A DNA stretch of 64,000 nucleotides. Source: Apostichopus japonicus (lineage: Eukaryota; Echinodermata; Holothuroidea; Aspidochirotida; Stichopodidae). Both the position numbers and the translations under genes were made by a program. Within the stretch, counting starts at the first letter, position 1, and every line of letters begins with the position of its first letter. This document shows, piece by piece, positions 12,225 to 24,130 of the stretch. Location of the stretch: contig NC_092576.1 in NCBI RefSeq assembly GCF_037975245.1, positions 1,004,501 to 1,068,500 of the forward strand, written 5' to 3'. The notes below the pieces were generated by a model. The model was not told the origin of the DNA and ran no database searches. It saw only the letters and a list, made by a program, of their open reading frames with translations.

Positions 12225-12260
12225 GATCTGTACACTAACACTTCAGTTAGTGTACAGATC
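12225..12260. repeat. Perfect 15-bp inverted repeat (hairpin)
   Basis: GATCTGTACACTAAC, a six-base loop, then its exact reverse complement. It sits at the edge of the segment that is duplicated at 33.5 kb. Confidence 0.9.
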
Positions 12261-14616
12261 ATGTGGTTCACACCCTTTGACGTTTTTTTCTGTTGTTGAC
12301 GGTCTTAATCTTAATCACATGTCATCTTGATGTCTCGGCTTCCGTCGTTTCAAAACTACGAGAGCCTCCAAAAGACATAGCATGTGAAACTATTGTTACA
12401 TGAAAATATATCGATCAACGTAAAGAAAGACGTTAATACATAGTTATGAGAGTTATAAATAAATACCGAAGTAAAAACCATCGAGGACTTTTGACTAGCT
12501 CGATTACATGGTTGTTCTTTCGTAAAACTTTTCATTTGCATTATTCTGTTATATCTGAAAGTGGTACATGTGATGCCTTGTTGGCTCTTCCGTACAAATT
12601 TAATCAGTACAATTCGTAAGTATGTAAGATCATGAGATACTTTATGATTTGAGTGTTCTGTTTACAACTTGATAGCATGCACGAGACATAAGATCTAGCC
12701 TACACTGAAACAGCAGCAGAGTGTCAGGATGACTAGACGTATTCTTTCAACCGGTCCTACAAATACATAACAATCAAACTAACAACTCAATAGTACTGTC
12801 AATAGGCAATTCCTGGCGAGGTGCTCTCTATTTTGCTAGCGTAAGCAGTGGAAGGATGAAGTCCCAAATAGGTACAGGTAGGCCCAAATATATGTAGGTC
12901 AAGGCTAAACCTGCATGTAACTTTCTTAGGTGCAGTTGACCATAGTGTAGGCCTTAGTATACATCCACTGACTTTGGATGCTGTTTGCTATGCTCTGAGC
13001 CTCTAAGCTTAGACAGGTTTGGTCCCACAGAGCAGTGGTAATATTTTGAGGTAATTTTTTTGTTACTTATAGGGAGTAAGATTTCCAAATGCCAAAAATA
13101 TGTGCAAAACTGGGGGGGGGGAGGGTTTTAAAAGCTTAAAAAAAGTTGATCAGCATACACCTGAAATGAATTCAAACTCATGAAATATGTAACTGCTTGA
13201 CTAAAAATTTTAGGTTGCCTGCTGTATCCGGTTGCTAGTAATATTTGAAGGTGCGTCAATTATGAAGTTCGGTCAATTATGAAGCCTTTACTAAACTGCT
13301 ACTAAGTACTAGGTGGTACAGTAACTAAGTTATACATGTAAGTATATTAGCCTAGCTCTACATACAAGTTACAGCATCCATTCCCATTGTTATACAACAT
13401 GGGATGTAGACGCTAGGGCCATGTCATAATGCTGAAGTTACCCAATAACAGATCACCCATAATTGTATCATTGAATTGGTACGAATGTTAAGTGTAAACC
13501 AGTCACGCCGGATGGTGTACAAAATTAACCTCAATTGCAGAATATCCTGCAACTATTGAATCTCATACTGTCACAGAGTATGACCGAGAGTCCCATAGTA
13601 AAGGCTAGCCTATACTAGTAAACAATGTATTGTCATGCTCAACAAGCGATTCATGTGTGAGATAGTTGTGGACTATTCTACAATTGCTCCAAAAATTAGG
13701 TCTAGGCAGAAGGCTAGTGTACTGTATATCAAACAGTAGCCTAGGTCCTCGGCTAAGCCTAGAAGTACAGTAGAACTTGTTTAATACTTGTAATATAAGT
13801 ACAGTACTAGTACGTATTAGAAGACTTTACTAATAATTACTGTAACTACATCAAAGACCTAGCCTACTGTAGGTTACATAAATATTGATTCAAAGCGTTG
13901 TTAGAGTTATTTTCAGGTTTCAAATAATGAACGTCCAAATTGGACTGATTTCTTAGCAGGTCTAACGTATAGGCCCCTTTGTTCATGATCAACTTGTGTT
14001 TCCTTAGTGAACCAAACGACTAATTATAACCCTTTGCAGTGCTGTGCTGGTACGGAAACATTTCAAGACCTCCTGTGCAGTAGAACCTGAAATCACAAGA
14101 TTCTGCTTGTGTACATAGAGATAACAAAGTATTGTATTATCATGTGTGCACTCAAACTTTATTACCGTACCTTTAAAGGCCTTGTTTACAACACATTTCA
14201 ATCATGGTGCGAAGATGTATTTGACTTGTTTCTGTAATATATCATGTAATATTTGAATCATTGTTTTGATGACAAAAAGTTATGAGTTGAGACAATTTAT
14301 AAATTTAGTACTAGGTCTTGTAGGGAGACGTTCTTATGTCGTCATTTAAGTAATTTAAGGGCCTCAACCAAATCAGTTAAAGTGCGGTATTTGTCTTCTT
14401 GCATTTTCTTTCTAGGCATTGTTTTACTTTACATTGATTTCCGAAATCACAGCGTATAAAGGGCCTCTAACATTTTCACAGACGCTATTTAAGGAAGTTA
14501 CAGTAGTATGCATTGCATGATGTCTAGGCTAGCATATTTATATGGTAACTACTGTAGTCCACAGCAGTCCTGCTTCAGAATTTGACAGTTATTTTGTTTT
14601 TTTATTTTTCTTACAG

Positions 14617-14675
14617 ACCTATCATTATAGGCTTCTGTTGTGCACGAATCAATGTGTTGTCAGGGGTCATTATAG
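14617..14675 (+). other. SLC46 non-coding 5'UTR exon (predicted)
   Basis: A 59-base segment bounded by a strong acceptor (TTATTTTTCTTACAG) and the donor GTAAGTATT. It has no useful start codon. It lies just upstream of the exon carrying the transporter start. The sequence around it recurs in diverged form at 56160-56390. Confidence 0.5.
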
Positions 14676-14921
14676 GTAAGTATTATGCGTTCCTGTGCAG
14701 GTATTTTATAGTGCATGTTTTCATGGAGAACTGCAGGGATACAAAGTTTTTATGAGCCTGATGCAAACATTTTCATGACATTGCGTCCAGCTTTTAATAT
14801 CCTAGTAATAACACTGCTCAGTATGTCTGTCTCCAGGGTTTAACTTATCCATGCGCATAGTCTTCAAGCTTCAAATCTACAAATCCTTGTCAAGTTTACG
14901 TGTTTTCTGTTCCTTTTACAG

Positions 14922-16018
14922 ACATATCGTGAATTTAACTCGGATCCAACAAGATACAGTACAGTACATAACCTTTTGAAGCTCAGAGAGTACAGTTATT
15001 CAAACTTCTATCCAGGGAAGTAAGATGTCTGATACGATTAACGAAACCACCCCACTCATCAAGGATGACCGTGACAATATCCCAAAGTCCAGGGGTGCTG
15101 TCCTCGCTTCTCGTAGATGGATCACCGTAGAGCCAATCATCATGGCAGTTGCGTTAGGGTATGGTATCCTAATGGTAGTCCAATCACAATATGTTCACCA
15201 TTATTTTACCAACATATATGGCGGAAACGTTTCCTACTCCCAGTGCTTGCCAAATATTTCGGACTCGCAGCTTCGGGTGAACGAAGAGATCCAGGCGGAG
15301 ACCACGCTATGGAGTATTTATATGACAGTGTGTGTCTCGATAGGGAGCATCCCTGTGGGGTTCGTGTTGGGATCGTACAGCGACCAAATCGGACGTAAAA
15401 TACCTCTGGGCATTTCCGTCTCGGGGATGTTTCTCTGCTCCTTGTCCAGTTTCCTCACCATCCTGTTTGAGCTTCCGCTCTGGTTCCTGCTGCTAGGGAC
15501 GGGTATCCTAGGTCTGAGCGGTGGGTTCATGCTGATGGTATCGGTGTGCATGTCCTACGCGGCGGACGTCACCGACGAGAACAACCGCATGATTCACATC
15601 ATCGTCCTGGATGTGCTGCTCTTCCTCATGGTCGGTGTTCCTCAGCTCGGAATCGGATTTCTCATAAAAAATGTTGGATATGCGGTACCGTTCTTGATCG
15701 TCATGACGGTGTCGCTGTTAGTGCTCGCGTACATCATTATACCAGGATTATTGCTGGAGACCGTGGAGAGGAACGTAGTGGGCGGGGTGAGGTCCCCCGT
15801 AAAGAAGACCTTCAGTGATGCCATGGGTATACTGAAGGTGAAAGAGAACAGACGGCACATCAAGATAATCCTCTACATGGTTGTCGCGTTTGCTATGACC
15901 GGTTTTGGGTCAGGTAGCTTCGCAGTAACTGTGCTGTATGGGATGGGGGCGCCATTGTGTCTGTCACCAGAAGATATTGGATTATTTCTCTTTGGTTCGC
16001 TCATGTCTGCTGGAGTTG
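14922..16018 (+). CDS. SLC46: SLC46-family MFS transporter, coding exon 1 (CDS starts 15025)
   Basis: The exon follows a TTCCTTTTACAG acceptor. The first ATG at 15025 (AAGATG context) opens 331 codons up to the GTAAGT donor at 16019. The product is a polytopic membrane protein. The N-terminus has an acidic dileucine-like signal (ETTPLI, residues 7-12) of the kind used for endolysosomal sorting. TM1 is near residues 33-52. A long first loop has possible N-glycosylation sites at N68 and N77. The MFS motif A, GSYSDQIGRKIPLG (about 116-129), lies between TM2 and TM3, and further helices follow to TM8-9. Length and layout fit SLC46 (proton-coupled folate transporter and relatives), which move folate or related organic anions. 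The substrate cannot be told here. It joins in frame to the exon at 16528. Confidence 0.9.
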
Positions 16019-16527
16019 GTAAGTATTACTAGAGTCTGTCTTTGTTTGTTTTTTTTTTTTTTAAACTTTGATTCACTAATTTGTGGTGACAAGCAAGCTT
16101 GAACGCACAGTTACGTTTTGCCAACTAACTGTTGAATCAGAAATGTGGATGTTTTATGTGAAACTTTGCTGAAGCATGGATTTGTACATTGAATCTGGAC
16201 AGTAGGACAACTGTACAGTACAGTATGTCCAAGCTCATGACAGGCTTCACTGTACCATACTTTTCCAGAAAATTTCTGAATGTGTGAACCTCAAAAAAAA
16301 ATGACCCACAAGGAGCTGCATAAACCCTAAATTGCATGTTGAATATCCCATCAAATAAACCACTTCATGTAGTCCAGACAGGTTTGTAATATGTTAACAA
16401 CAATCTAGAACGTGTTCTTTTCGTTTTGGATATCATCTTTCAAATATATGTACAAGTGGCTTCCAGTTGAACTGAGTTCATATCAATGTCATACATCTCA
16501 TTTGTCTTCTTTTTGCTTCAATGTCAG

Positions 16528-16659
16528 GTTCTATGATAGGGGGCGCTATACTTCCATTCTGCCTCAGCACCTTTGGTATGATGTATGTCTCCTACCTAAG
16601 TAACCAAGCAGCTTTCGTCGCAACAGCCCTCGCAAAGACTGAATGGTATTTGCTTCTTG
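16528..16659 (+). CDS. SLC46: SLC46-family transporter, coding exon 2
   Basis: Acceptor CTTCAATGTCAG, donor GTAAGTTG. It enters in phase 1, completing a glycine codon, and encodes SMIGGAILPFCLSTFGMMYV and a following loop ending TEWYLLLG, consistent with the ninth to tenth membrane helices. It leaves in phase 1, again splitting a glycine codon. Confidence 0.88.
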
Positions 16660-17711
16660 GTAAGTTGTATGTTTTGGTTAATTTTACGATTAGCCTCAAC
16701 TGGGGGTTGGTAGAGGGGAGGGGGTTGGCTGAAGGCAAATGGAGGGGTATGAAGGTTTAGTTGAAGAAAGGACTAATGGTAAGTGGTCACTTCAAGTTGG
16801 AATCAATGATTTTTAAAAAGACTATGCTTGGAGGGTGAAAACCTTGGGAAGGTTTTAGTAGCATGCTAGTACCATGAGTTGATCACTTAGAAGTAACTTA
16901 TGTAAAAACATTTGTAATAATTAAAATTTAGTTCATTTGAGGGCAATATCTGGATTCTTTGAGCGGGGAATAATTTATGCATCTTACCTTGACAGAGATG
17001 AAGCCGAAACACTAGAACCAGATCTGTTGATTGTTTGGTTTAACTTGGAACAATATATCCCAAGGATTAGAAAGCAAACAGAAGCTCAATTTGAAACCCT
17101 CTCCATACAGTATATATGATGATTGTGGATGAATACCAGGTTGTATTGAAAGCATTTCATTTTTTTGTGATGAGTGTTCAGAGAATCACAAGGCAGGATT
17201 GTAATTGTCACACCCATTCCTGCTCCCCATCTTAGGACAAGAGTTTACCACTGCATCTGACCACCACAAGTTTGGTTATTGCATTAAAAACTAGTACTGT
17301 ACATTTAAAGCCAAAATTTCATTTGGCCTTATTTTTATTCATTTTTAATTTTTGCTTGTTTTTTTTTTATTGATGGTTTTAGTGTAATACTTCCATGGTC
17401 TGGCCAACCGTGGTGATACATGTGTATGTTAGTAAGAGATCGCCTACACATGTAACTGTTTCTGAAATTCATAAATCCCTCACTAAGAAACCTCAGAATA
17501 ATCCCCTCCTCCTCAATAAGCCACCGACTGTCTGGTACTTACCCCATGTCCTTTACTCCAGGGGTTTTTCACTTACTTTCTTACGAGAATTCTTGCATTA
17601 TACTAATGTCTCAGATTCCATTATATACTTCTGTTGTGAGAGACAAGTTTTCTCAATGAATTCTGTGTTATTTCAGTCTTTTGTAATATATTTTTTTATT
17701 ACTGGTTTCAG

Positions 17712-17795
17712 GAGCATGCCTTGGTGCTTTTAGGTTGCTAGCTCTTCCCATTGTCAGGACTGACCTTTCCAAGATGGTGAAACCTGATGAACAAG
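17712..17795 (+). CDS. SLC46: SLC46-family transporter, coding exon 3
   Basis: Acceptor TTACTGGTTTCAG, donor GTAAGGAG. This 84-base exon encodes ACLGAFRLLALPIVRTDLSK and MVKPDEQG. The R-x-x-x-x-x-P-I-V-R-T-DLSKMV stretch is the typical cytoplasmic loop of SLC46 proteins before TM11 (K/R, then S-K-V/M-V, then D-E-Q-G). It is phase 1 on both sides, so the glycine of DEQG is completed by the GT that begins every repeat copy downstream. Confidence 0.88.
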
Positions 17796-18201
17796 GTAAG
17801 GAGAGAAAATCGTTACTTGAGGTCCATGATGATCACATTATCAAAGTCATCTCTGCTCTTTTTCTTGACCAAAGAAGGGTAAATTGATAACTGGACCAGT
17901 GGTAGCAATGAACAAGGGTAAAAGATCAGCCATCAGGACTTCTGGTCAAAGGTCATCTGAGGTCAAACTTGACTTCTAGGGGACACTTAATTTGATATCT
18001 ACTGCTCTCCCTGGGATTTGAACCCATGAATGTTGTATTTATAAATAATTGTTTGTCCATTTAATATCTGCACATTTTCAAGTCTTGAAACTGTGTCACA
18101 GTATAGTATTGCTGGTAACTTGTTGGCAGAGTTTGTTCATCAGGGGTTCATTAGCAATTGTCTTTCCACGAATTACTTGTATAGTTATGTTGTCTACCGT
18201 C

Positions 18202-19090
18202 ATGGCAGAGTTTGTCTTACTGGTGTCTTCTATAATTTCAACAATGTCCTTTCCTCAGCCAATTGTTGTCTTTTATTTGTCTTCTTCTACAGGTACGCTG
18301 TTCTCCATCATCGGTATTGTCAATAATTTGGCAGACTTTGTCTTACTGGTGTCTTCTATAATTTCAACATTGTCTTTTCCTCAGCCAGTTCTTGTCTTTT
18401 ATTTGTCTTCTTCTACAGGTACGCTGTTCTCCATCATCGGTATTGTCAATAATTTGGCAGAGTTTGTCTTACTGGTGTCTTCTATAATTTCAACATTGTC
18501 TTTTCCTCAGCCAGTTCTTGTCTTTTATTTGTCTTCTTCTACAGGTACGCTGTTCTCCATCATCGGTATTGTCAATAATTTGGCAGACTTTGTCTTACTG
18601 GTGTCTTCTATAATTTCAACATTGTCTTTTCCTCAGCCAGTTCTTGTCTTTTATTTGTCTTCTTCTACAGGTACGCTGTTCTCCATCATCGGTATTGTCA
18701 ATAATTTGGCAGACTTTGTCTTACTGGTGTCTTCTATAATTTCAACATTGTCTTTTCCTCAGCCAGTTCTTGTCTTTTATTTGTCTTCTTCTACAGGTAC
18801 GCTGTTCTCCATCATCGGTATTGTCAATAATTTGGCAGACTTTGTCTTACTGGTGTCTTCTATAATTTCAACATTGTCTTTTCCTCAGCCAGTTCTTGTC
18901 TTTTATTTGTCTTCTTCTACAGGTACGCTGTTCTCCATCATCGGTATTGTCAATAATTTGGCAGAGTTTGTCTTACTGGTGTCTTCCATAATTTCAACAT
19001 TGTCCTTTCCTCAGCCAATTGTTGTCTTTTATTTGTCTTCTTCTACAGGTACGCTGTTCTCCATCATCGGTATTGTCAATAATTTGGCAG
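18202..19090 (+). repeat. In-frame 126-bp tandem array of splice acceptor plus exon 4 start
   Basis: Seven copies of TTCTTCTACAG|GTACGCTG lie at 126-bp spacing, with GT at 18293, 18419, 18545, 18671, 18797, 18923 and 19049. A partial copy from 18202 and a more decayed one from about 18122 precede them. Each unit carries a pyrimidine tract, the exon 4 acceptor, and the exon 4 opening that encodes TLFSIIGIVNNLA, followed by FVLLVSSIISTLSFPQPVLV and FYLSSSTG. The unit is 42 codons with no stop, so the frame stays open through the whole array (18049-19207). Inner copies are nearly identical, differing mainly by Glu/Asp. The first and last share older variants (CCAATTGTTGTC). The last copy runs into the authentic exon 4. 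Confidence 0.95.
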
Positions 19091-19205
19091 AGTTGGTCTT
19101 CCCCGTGTCCTTACAAGTCATTTACGCAGCATCGTTGTCTTTCAATAGTCAGTTTGTCTTCTACCTTTCTGCTGGCCTTATATTGATTCCATGGGTCATC
19201 ACAGT
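19049..19205 (+). CDS. SLC46: SLC46-family transporter, coding exon 4 (minimal form)
   Basis: In the minimal model the exon uses the last of the seven repeated acceptors. It completes the glycine codon from exon 3 and encodes TLFSIIGIVNNLAELVFPVS (TM11) and then AASLSFNSQFVFYLSAGLIL plus IPWVITV (TM12), closely matching the end of SLC46 transporters. The donor is GTAAGTATTC. If an upstream acceptor is used (18293, 18419, 18545, 18671, 18797 or 18923), the exon grows by 42 in-frame hydrophobic codons per extra copy, up to 252. The repeat's coding segment itself resembles this exon (AEFVLL...FYLSS beside AELVFP...FYLSA), so the array arose from duplication of the exon with its acceptor. Confidence 0.87.
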
Positions 19206-20701
19206 GTAAGTATTCATCACTTTACAGACAGAATGGCAGAAAAAGTCATATACTGCCAACCCCCACCCCACCCAGACCCCTGTCCCATTAATTACAATCT
19301 GCCTCAACTTGTGGATAATCATGTATAGTTTGGCAGTGTGTGTGTGTGTGCTTAGGGCTGCGACTAATCAAGCCTTTGAAATTGCAAAGTCACGTCGGAT
19401 TCAGTCGGTAAACGAAACACTAAGCATTTTCCTAACCGGCAGTCAGTTGTGTGTGACAGTTTACGACCAGAGTGGCCTGGTCTTTTACAAATTTAGATAA
19501 ATAATCGAGGGAGAGTAATTTTCCATGCGGGCCTAAACGAGGAGCAGACCTTACCAGGTCAGTGGTGCAGTGTTTGCGGTGCTACGTCATTATCTGGTGA
19601 TAACTGACTCCCACTGATGTAACAAGAAAGAACGGGAAAGACTGACCAAACTATTACACCACAAATGATGGAATCAGCCATATTGTGTGCAAACAAAACA
19701 AATCAATTCAGTACATTTGTGGAACACAAACTTTCCCTGTTAGGTGTAACATAAATTTTTAGTTGTAAGGGGCAGTTCAAACATTTGTCATCAACAGACC
19801 TCTTCGATGCTTGTGTGTAATATTTCACTGCTTGGTAAGAGCTGTGACAAACTTACAAACAACTAAAAAATGCAGCTTTTAAGTTTCACTGTTTTTTTTT
19901 TTTAACTTTCAAAAAAGTTGTTTATTTTTTGCATGTCTTTTCATTTATATGGCATGAGTTTTGCTAAGTCATTTGGTGTTGAATATGCATCATTTTTGTG
20001 TCTCTCTCGTCATTGCATGTTGTTTCTTTGTGTTTGGTATTAAGGTTAAGACAACGTACCTATACCTTAGTTCTCTTTCACTTGTTTATTTTTGAGGCAT
20101 TATGAAATACTGTGTGACCTCCTGCATTCATGACTTACCCAGGTCAAGATGGGGCTGGGGAGGGGGGGGGGGAGGAGGGGAACAGAGACCTAGCTACATA
20201 CACCACAATATTGCAAGTCAGTTTCAAATGCTTACTTTCAAGTAATATTCCTTGGTCGTGGTGGTTTATTCAGTTTTAATCTGTTCGAAATGATATTCTG
20301 ACATGAACAGCAAGTCAGTAGAGGCTGTTATGAGGTTGTACCATATTAATTGCAGTCAGTATATATGATTATAATAGAGAAAATGCTGAGAGAAGAGGAA
20401 TGCAAGTAACACTTGCCAAGAAAGATTTGCCCATGTGTAATGATAAATTGAACATGCCATAACAGGAAGAGGAATGGTGATAAGCAAGGGGGGGGGGGGG
20501 GGGGTGGTGGGATGGTGGAGGAGGTAAAAGGAAAGTAGAAGAGGAAAAGAATGAATGAAAAGAGAGCTGTCTATGCATGATTTCTTGACACCTGTGGTCA
20601 CAAAAACCTTTGCAAATATTTCTCACACGTCTTATTTTCTCACCTCTTCTGTTTGGACACTTCATGGTTTCCATGGTAACTAATGCAATCTTTCTCTGTA
20701 G

Positions 20702-20804
20702 AATTCTTCACCTTATGAACTGTTCTGCACCAAGCACTTCCCACCAGGGATTACAAGCGTCTCAAGACAAGCTTCATTTAGCGTCAGAACCTTCCCAGGC
20801 TTAG
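20702..20804 (+). CDS. SLC46: SLC46-family transporter, terminal exon, form 1
   Basis: Acceptor TTTCTCTGTAG. The first base completes a valine codon split by the exon 4 donor. It then encodes ILHLMNCSAPSTSHQGLQAS and QDKLHLASEPSQA before TAG at 20802. This gives a 489-residue protein (994+132+84+157+103 coding bases, exactly 490 codons with stop), close to the usual 450-490 for SLC46. The tail is hydrophilic and cytoplasmic. A polyadenylation signal AATAAA is at 21224. Confidence 0.8.
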
Positions 20805-23638
20805 CCGTCCTATTTCGACATGATTTTGAGTTTTTGTTTCTTTTCTCTGTAAGTTTTTTTACTTTTCACATTGGTTCAATTTAATCGCAAGCTTTTTGGC
20901 ATATTCTGTCTTTTCTTTTATTTTTCTTTGCCATCGCATTATTTCACCTCATCATTTGACAACTTAAACTGCTCTTTCAGATCATCAAAACTTCTGATTG
21001 TTATATTCCCCAATATACAGTACTTACAGTACATTGGATGGTCATTTGTTTTGTCAAAATTTGAAGCCTTTGACAAATGCAGGATCGAATGATAATTAAT
21101 GCACAAAGTTCTGCGACTTAGCTGATTGCAGTTATTATCGTTCCTCATTCTTTGATTTTCTTAAAAATTTCATTGGTTGTTACTGTAATTGATGAACATT
21201 GCAAATATCTCAGTCTCATTGTTAATAAATATGTTGCATTTTCAACATGTCAATATAAGTTAAAGCCAATATAGCATTCTAGGAATTTTCAACCAGATTT
21301 TACTTTTGATGAAATTTAAATCCGCGAATTGAGTGACTAGACATTTTGTTGTTGTTTTTGTCTAGAACTACAGTGACTTCTGGGTCACAAGCACTGCACT
21401 CTACCAGCCAAGCTATCCAGCCGTTTGTTTATGGCAATCCTTTATATAGGTGTCATAACACAATTAATAGCTCCCATTGACTCACTTTTCAGAACTGCTA
21501 GAGAAGAGACAAGAAGTTTTCACCTGACATGTCCTACCCACCATACAGTATGATAGCTGATGGCTTGGGCTACCACAGCACATTGAAGTTTAAAATAGCC
21601 ACCATGACCGTGTAGAGTTTGAGCCAGAAGGGCTCAAACTTTATCATAGTGCTTCCGAACCCATCTGCCAGCTGTCTCTGCAGAATCTGCATGTTTCACC
21701 CAGGATTCTCTAAAAAACCTTAAAATCACCTTCAATCCTCCAGATATTTAGACCATCAGTAGTCTATTTCATCCTTTTCGACATCCAAGCATCAAAAAGA
21801 ATGACGATGACTCAAAAAAATACCAAAATACACCACTTACAGTACGTCACTTTAGGACTATTTTCCTGCCAATGGTTAACCTTCCAGGTGGATGTAGTCT
21901 CACCTTATTGTGGTACAGTACCTATATAGGTGGCCCCAGGAACTGAAATACTTTGGATACCATTTAACCTGGAATCACACATATTGTTTCAATATTTTCT
22001 TTTTTGTCTTATAAAACTGAAAAGAAGAAGTAACTACAAAAGCTTGTTCTATGTACCCCCCAAATTTCGGCTTATATATCTTACCAAAAAAAAATATGCC
22101 ACTGGTTGTGTGTATTTGAACAACACCTCATATACATATTGTCATTTGTGTAAAATTTTGGAGCAAAGTTATTCATTAATTTGAATGGTGGTTTCCAGTT
22201 CTATACGAGATCAATTATGCTCTGTCAGGTAACACTAAGTGTGATAATTTTTCGTCTTCACGTACACTGCAATTTACTGTTTGGCATCGCATCATTACTA
22301 TGTGATAATGCCTCATCTTCAGACAGCATCGTTTATATAGTCTTGCAGAACTTAATACAGTAGTTTACTTCACTGTATACAGTATGTGTACTCTTCACCT
22401 CAGAAAACGTTGCCAAAGTCAATGTTTCGTCTCAAAAATTGAGCATTAAAAGGATTTTCTGTTGACAAAAGTTGTATAAATTTAATATGTTGAAGAGAAT
22501 AATATTACATACTTCCAGTTGAAAACCCATATCAACATCTTCCCTCTAACTCGAAATATCGTTGATTGCATATAATCTATATCGACCGGCTTAACCTTCA
22601 ACTACTTCAGACAGAAAGTTGGATCAAATTTAGATGTCACCGTTTATGTATGAGAGACGGGTTGACAAGAAAGATACCAAGGTCTCGACTGGATAATTCG
22701 CATCTGTATTGCATCCTTGAAAATCTCTTTGGTACCTCTTAAAGTTATGCTGTATTGGCCCCTAATATGCTAGATATTCAAATATGGTCACCTTCGGTCA
22801 AAATTCTTAAACTATTTTATTACAACCTTTGAGGAAATTTTCCTCACTGGGACATTCAGTCAGCTTGTGTGTTCCTTAAATATGTCTGAGAACAATTTGG
22901 AGAGTAAAGACCTTCAGGAAAGTACTTTTTGAAAACTCCTAGCAATTATAGCGTGTTATAATTTGGGGCCTATACTGACTATCTTTAATCGTCACACATA
23001 CTACGCTGATAATACAAGGTTTCACTATTTCATGTGTACAGGCTGCCACACCCTGGCATATACGGAACAAAATAAATAGTTGAGGCAATGCTAAAAGTCG
23101 GTCATACCACTGAACCTACGCAGATCAAGAATGTGAATGAACCTTTGAACTGCTCTTTATACCAAGCAACCGAATGATGATGCAACAGAAGGCATTACCT
23201 TACCTGTATATGACCTGACCTACTGAATATAGATGAAGCACTCTTCTAAATAGGGCAAGAAGAGACTATGTATACATTCTCTTACATTTAGATAATAGCC
23301 AATTGTTGTGAATGTTGACTGAGGAGTCAAATTTTCTTGAATTGTCTCTTATGTGATGTTCATTTGTGCATGTACAGTTAGAATATTGAAACAGGGATTT
23401 CTTGGAGGCTTATGATCCTACATTAAATATCTGAAGCACCATTATGAATAAAGAGTGACCTACTTGAAGAGAAAAATGCATCTCCATTCCCCTCGAAAGG
23501 GAACAGATACTACACATGATATTAGCCAAAAGGCTCAGAAGCCCATCGATTGTCTCATTTCATCCCTTCTCAGAGGACCAAGCGGTATTGCTTAGAGAAA
23601 GACTAGTTTGCACCATATATAAGACATCCCAGACCCTT
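20805..23638 (+). other. SLC46 3'UTR (form 1) or intron, non-coding
   Basis: No coding exon recognised. It contains a dispersed repeat at about 22745-22985, whose inverted relative is at 52490-52732. If the second terminal exon is used this whole stretch is intron. Confidence 0.5.
22745..22985 (+). repeat. Dispersed repeat, inverted relative at 52490-52732
   Basis: Shares blocks such as GGTCAAAATTCTTAAACT, TCCTCACTGGGACATTCAGT and TATAATTTGGGGCCTATACT with the reverse complement of 52490-52732. A fragment of the same end (CCCCAACTATAGCACGC) occurs near 29105. Probably a MITE or SINE-like family. I saw no terminal structure. Confidence 0.75.
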
Positions 23639-23646
23639 CCCATCCC

Positions 23647-23848
23647 CAGGCGCGTAGCCAGGAATTTTGGCTGAAAATGCCTCCCAGATCACTGGAAATG
23701 GCACTTCCCAGGCCTTGTAAGTTGCATCGTAGCATTTTCTCTTTTGAAAATACTAGCGATATCATAAAAACATTAAAAATTTTTTTTTGTAAATATGCTC
23801 AAGGGGGGGCGGCTGCCCCCTTCGCCCCCCCCCTTGGCTACGCGCCTG
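23647..23848. mobile_element. hAT-type MITE, 202 bp, complete
   Basis: Termini CAGGCGCGTAGCC and GGCTACGCGCCTG are perfect 13-bp inverted repeats. The identical 8-bp direct repeat CCCATCCC flanks it at 23639-23646 and 23849-23856. It is the same family as the copy at 27270. The short open frame starting MPPRSLEMALPRPCK is part of the element and shared between copies. Confidence 0.92.
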
Positions 23849-24060
23849 CCCATCCCACTTGTTTCTCCTACCCAATACACATATACCATGACTTGTTATA
23901 TCTTTAAATACTGTACACCATAGGGTTTATCTCAGTGAATAGTTGTCGTTTCCCCCCTCCCATTCCCCCCCTCCCATTCCCACCTCACACTTCCCAAACT
24001 CTCAGCCGATGTAACTGCAAGAAGTCACATCAATATTTGTTCTCTCTCTCTTTCATACAG

Positions 24061-24130
24061 GTTCTTACATTCCGCCTGCAGGCATCAAGAGCCTCTTACA
24101 CTGATAGTCAGTGATGGAGACATCCAATAA
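24061..24130 (+). CDS. SLC46: SLC46-family transporter, possible alternative terminal exon, form 2
   Basis: A strong acceptor (TCTCTCTCTTTCATACAG) is followed by a segment that joins in phase to exon 4: the first G completes valine, then FLHSACRHQEPLTLIVSDGD and IQ, with TAA at 24128. Like form 1 it opens with V-(I/F)-L-H, then a cysteine and an HQ pair, so the two may be duplicated, mutually exclusive last exons. It would give a 478-residue protein. Support is splice-site and phase only, plus this short resemblance. Confidence 0.45.

Larger units (their letters stand above)
11016..14616 (+). other. Upstream region of the SLC46 gene, promoter and first exon not resolved
   Basis: No protein-coding exon is seen. 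The first non-coding exon of SLC46 is expected here, because a spliced 5'UTR exon follows at 14617, but I cannot place the transcription start. The segment 11880-12219 is present again in inverted orientation at 33513-33843, and a perfect 15-bp hairpin directly follows it. Many TACAGTA and TAGGCCTA-type short motifs occur from 12700 to 13900. Confidence 0.4.

Noticed and set aside
15117-15863. Several open frames overlapping SLC46 exon 1 in other frames
   Set aside because: Shadows of the transporter coding exon, no motifs of their own.
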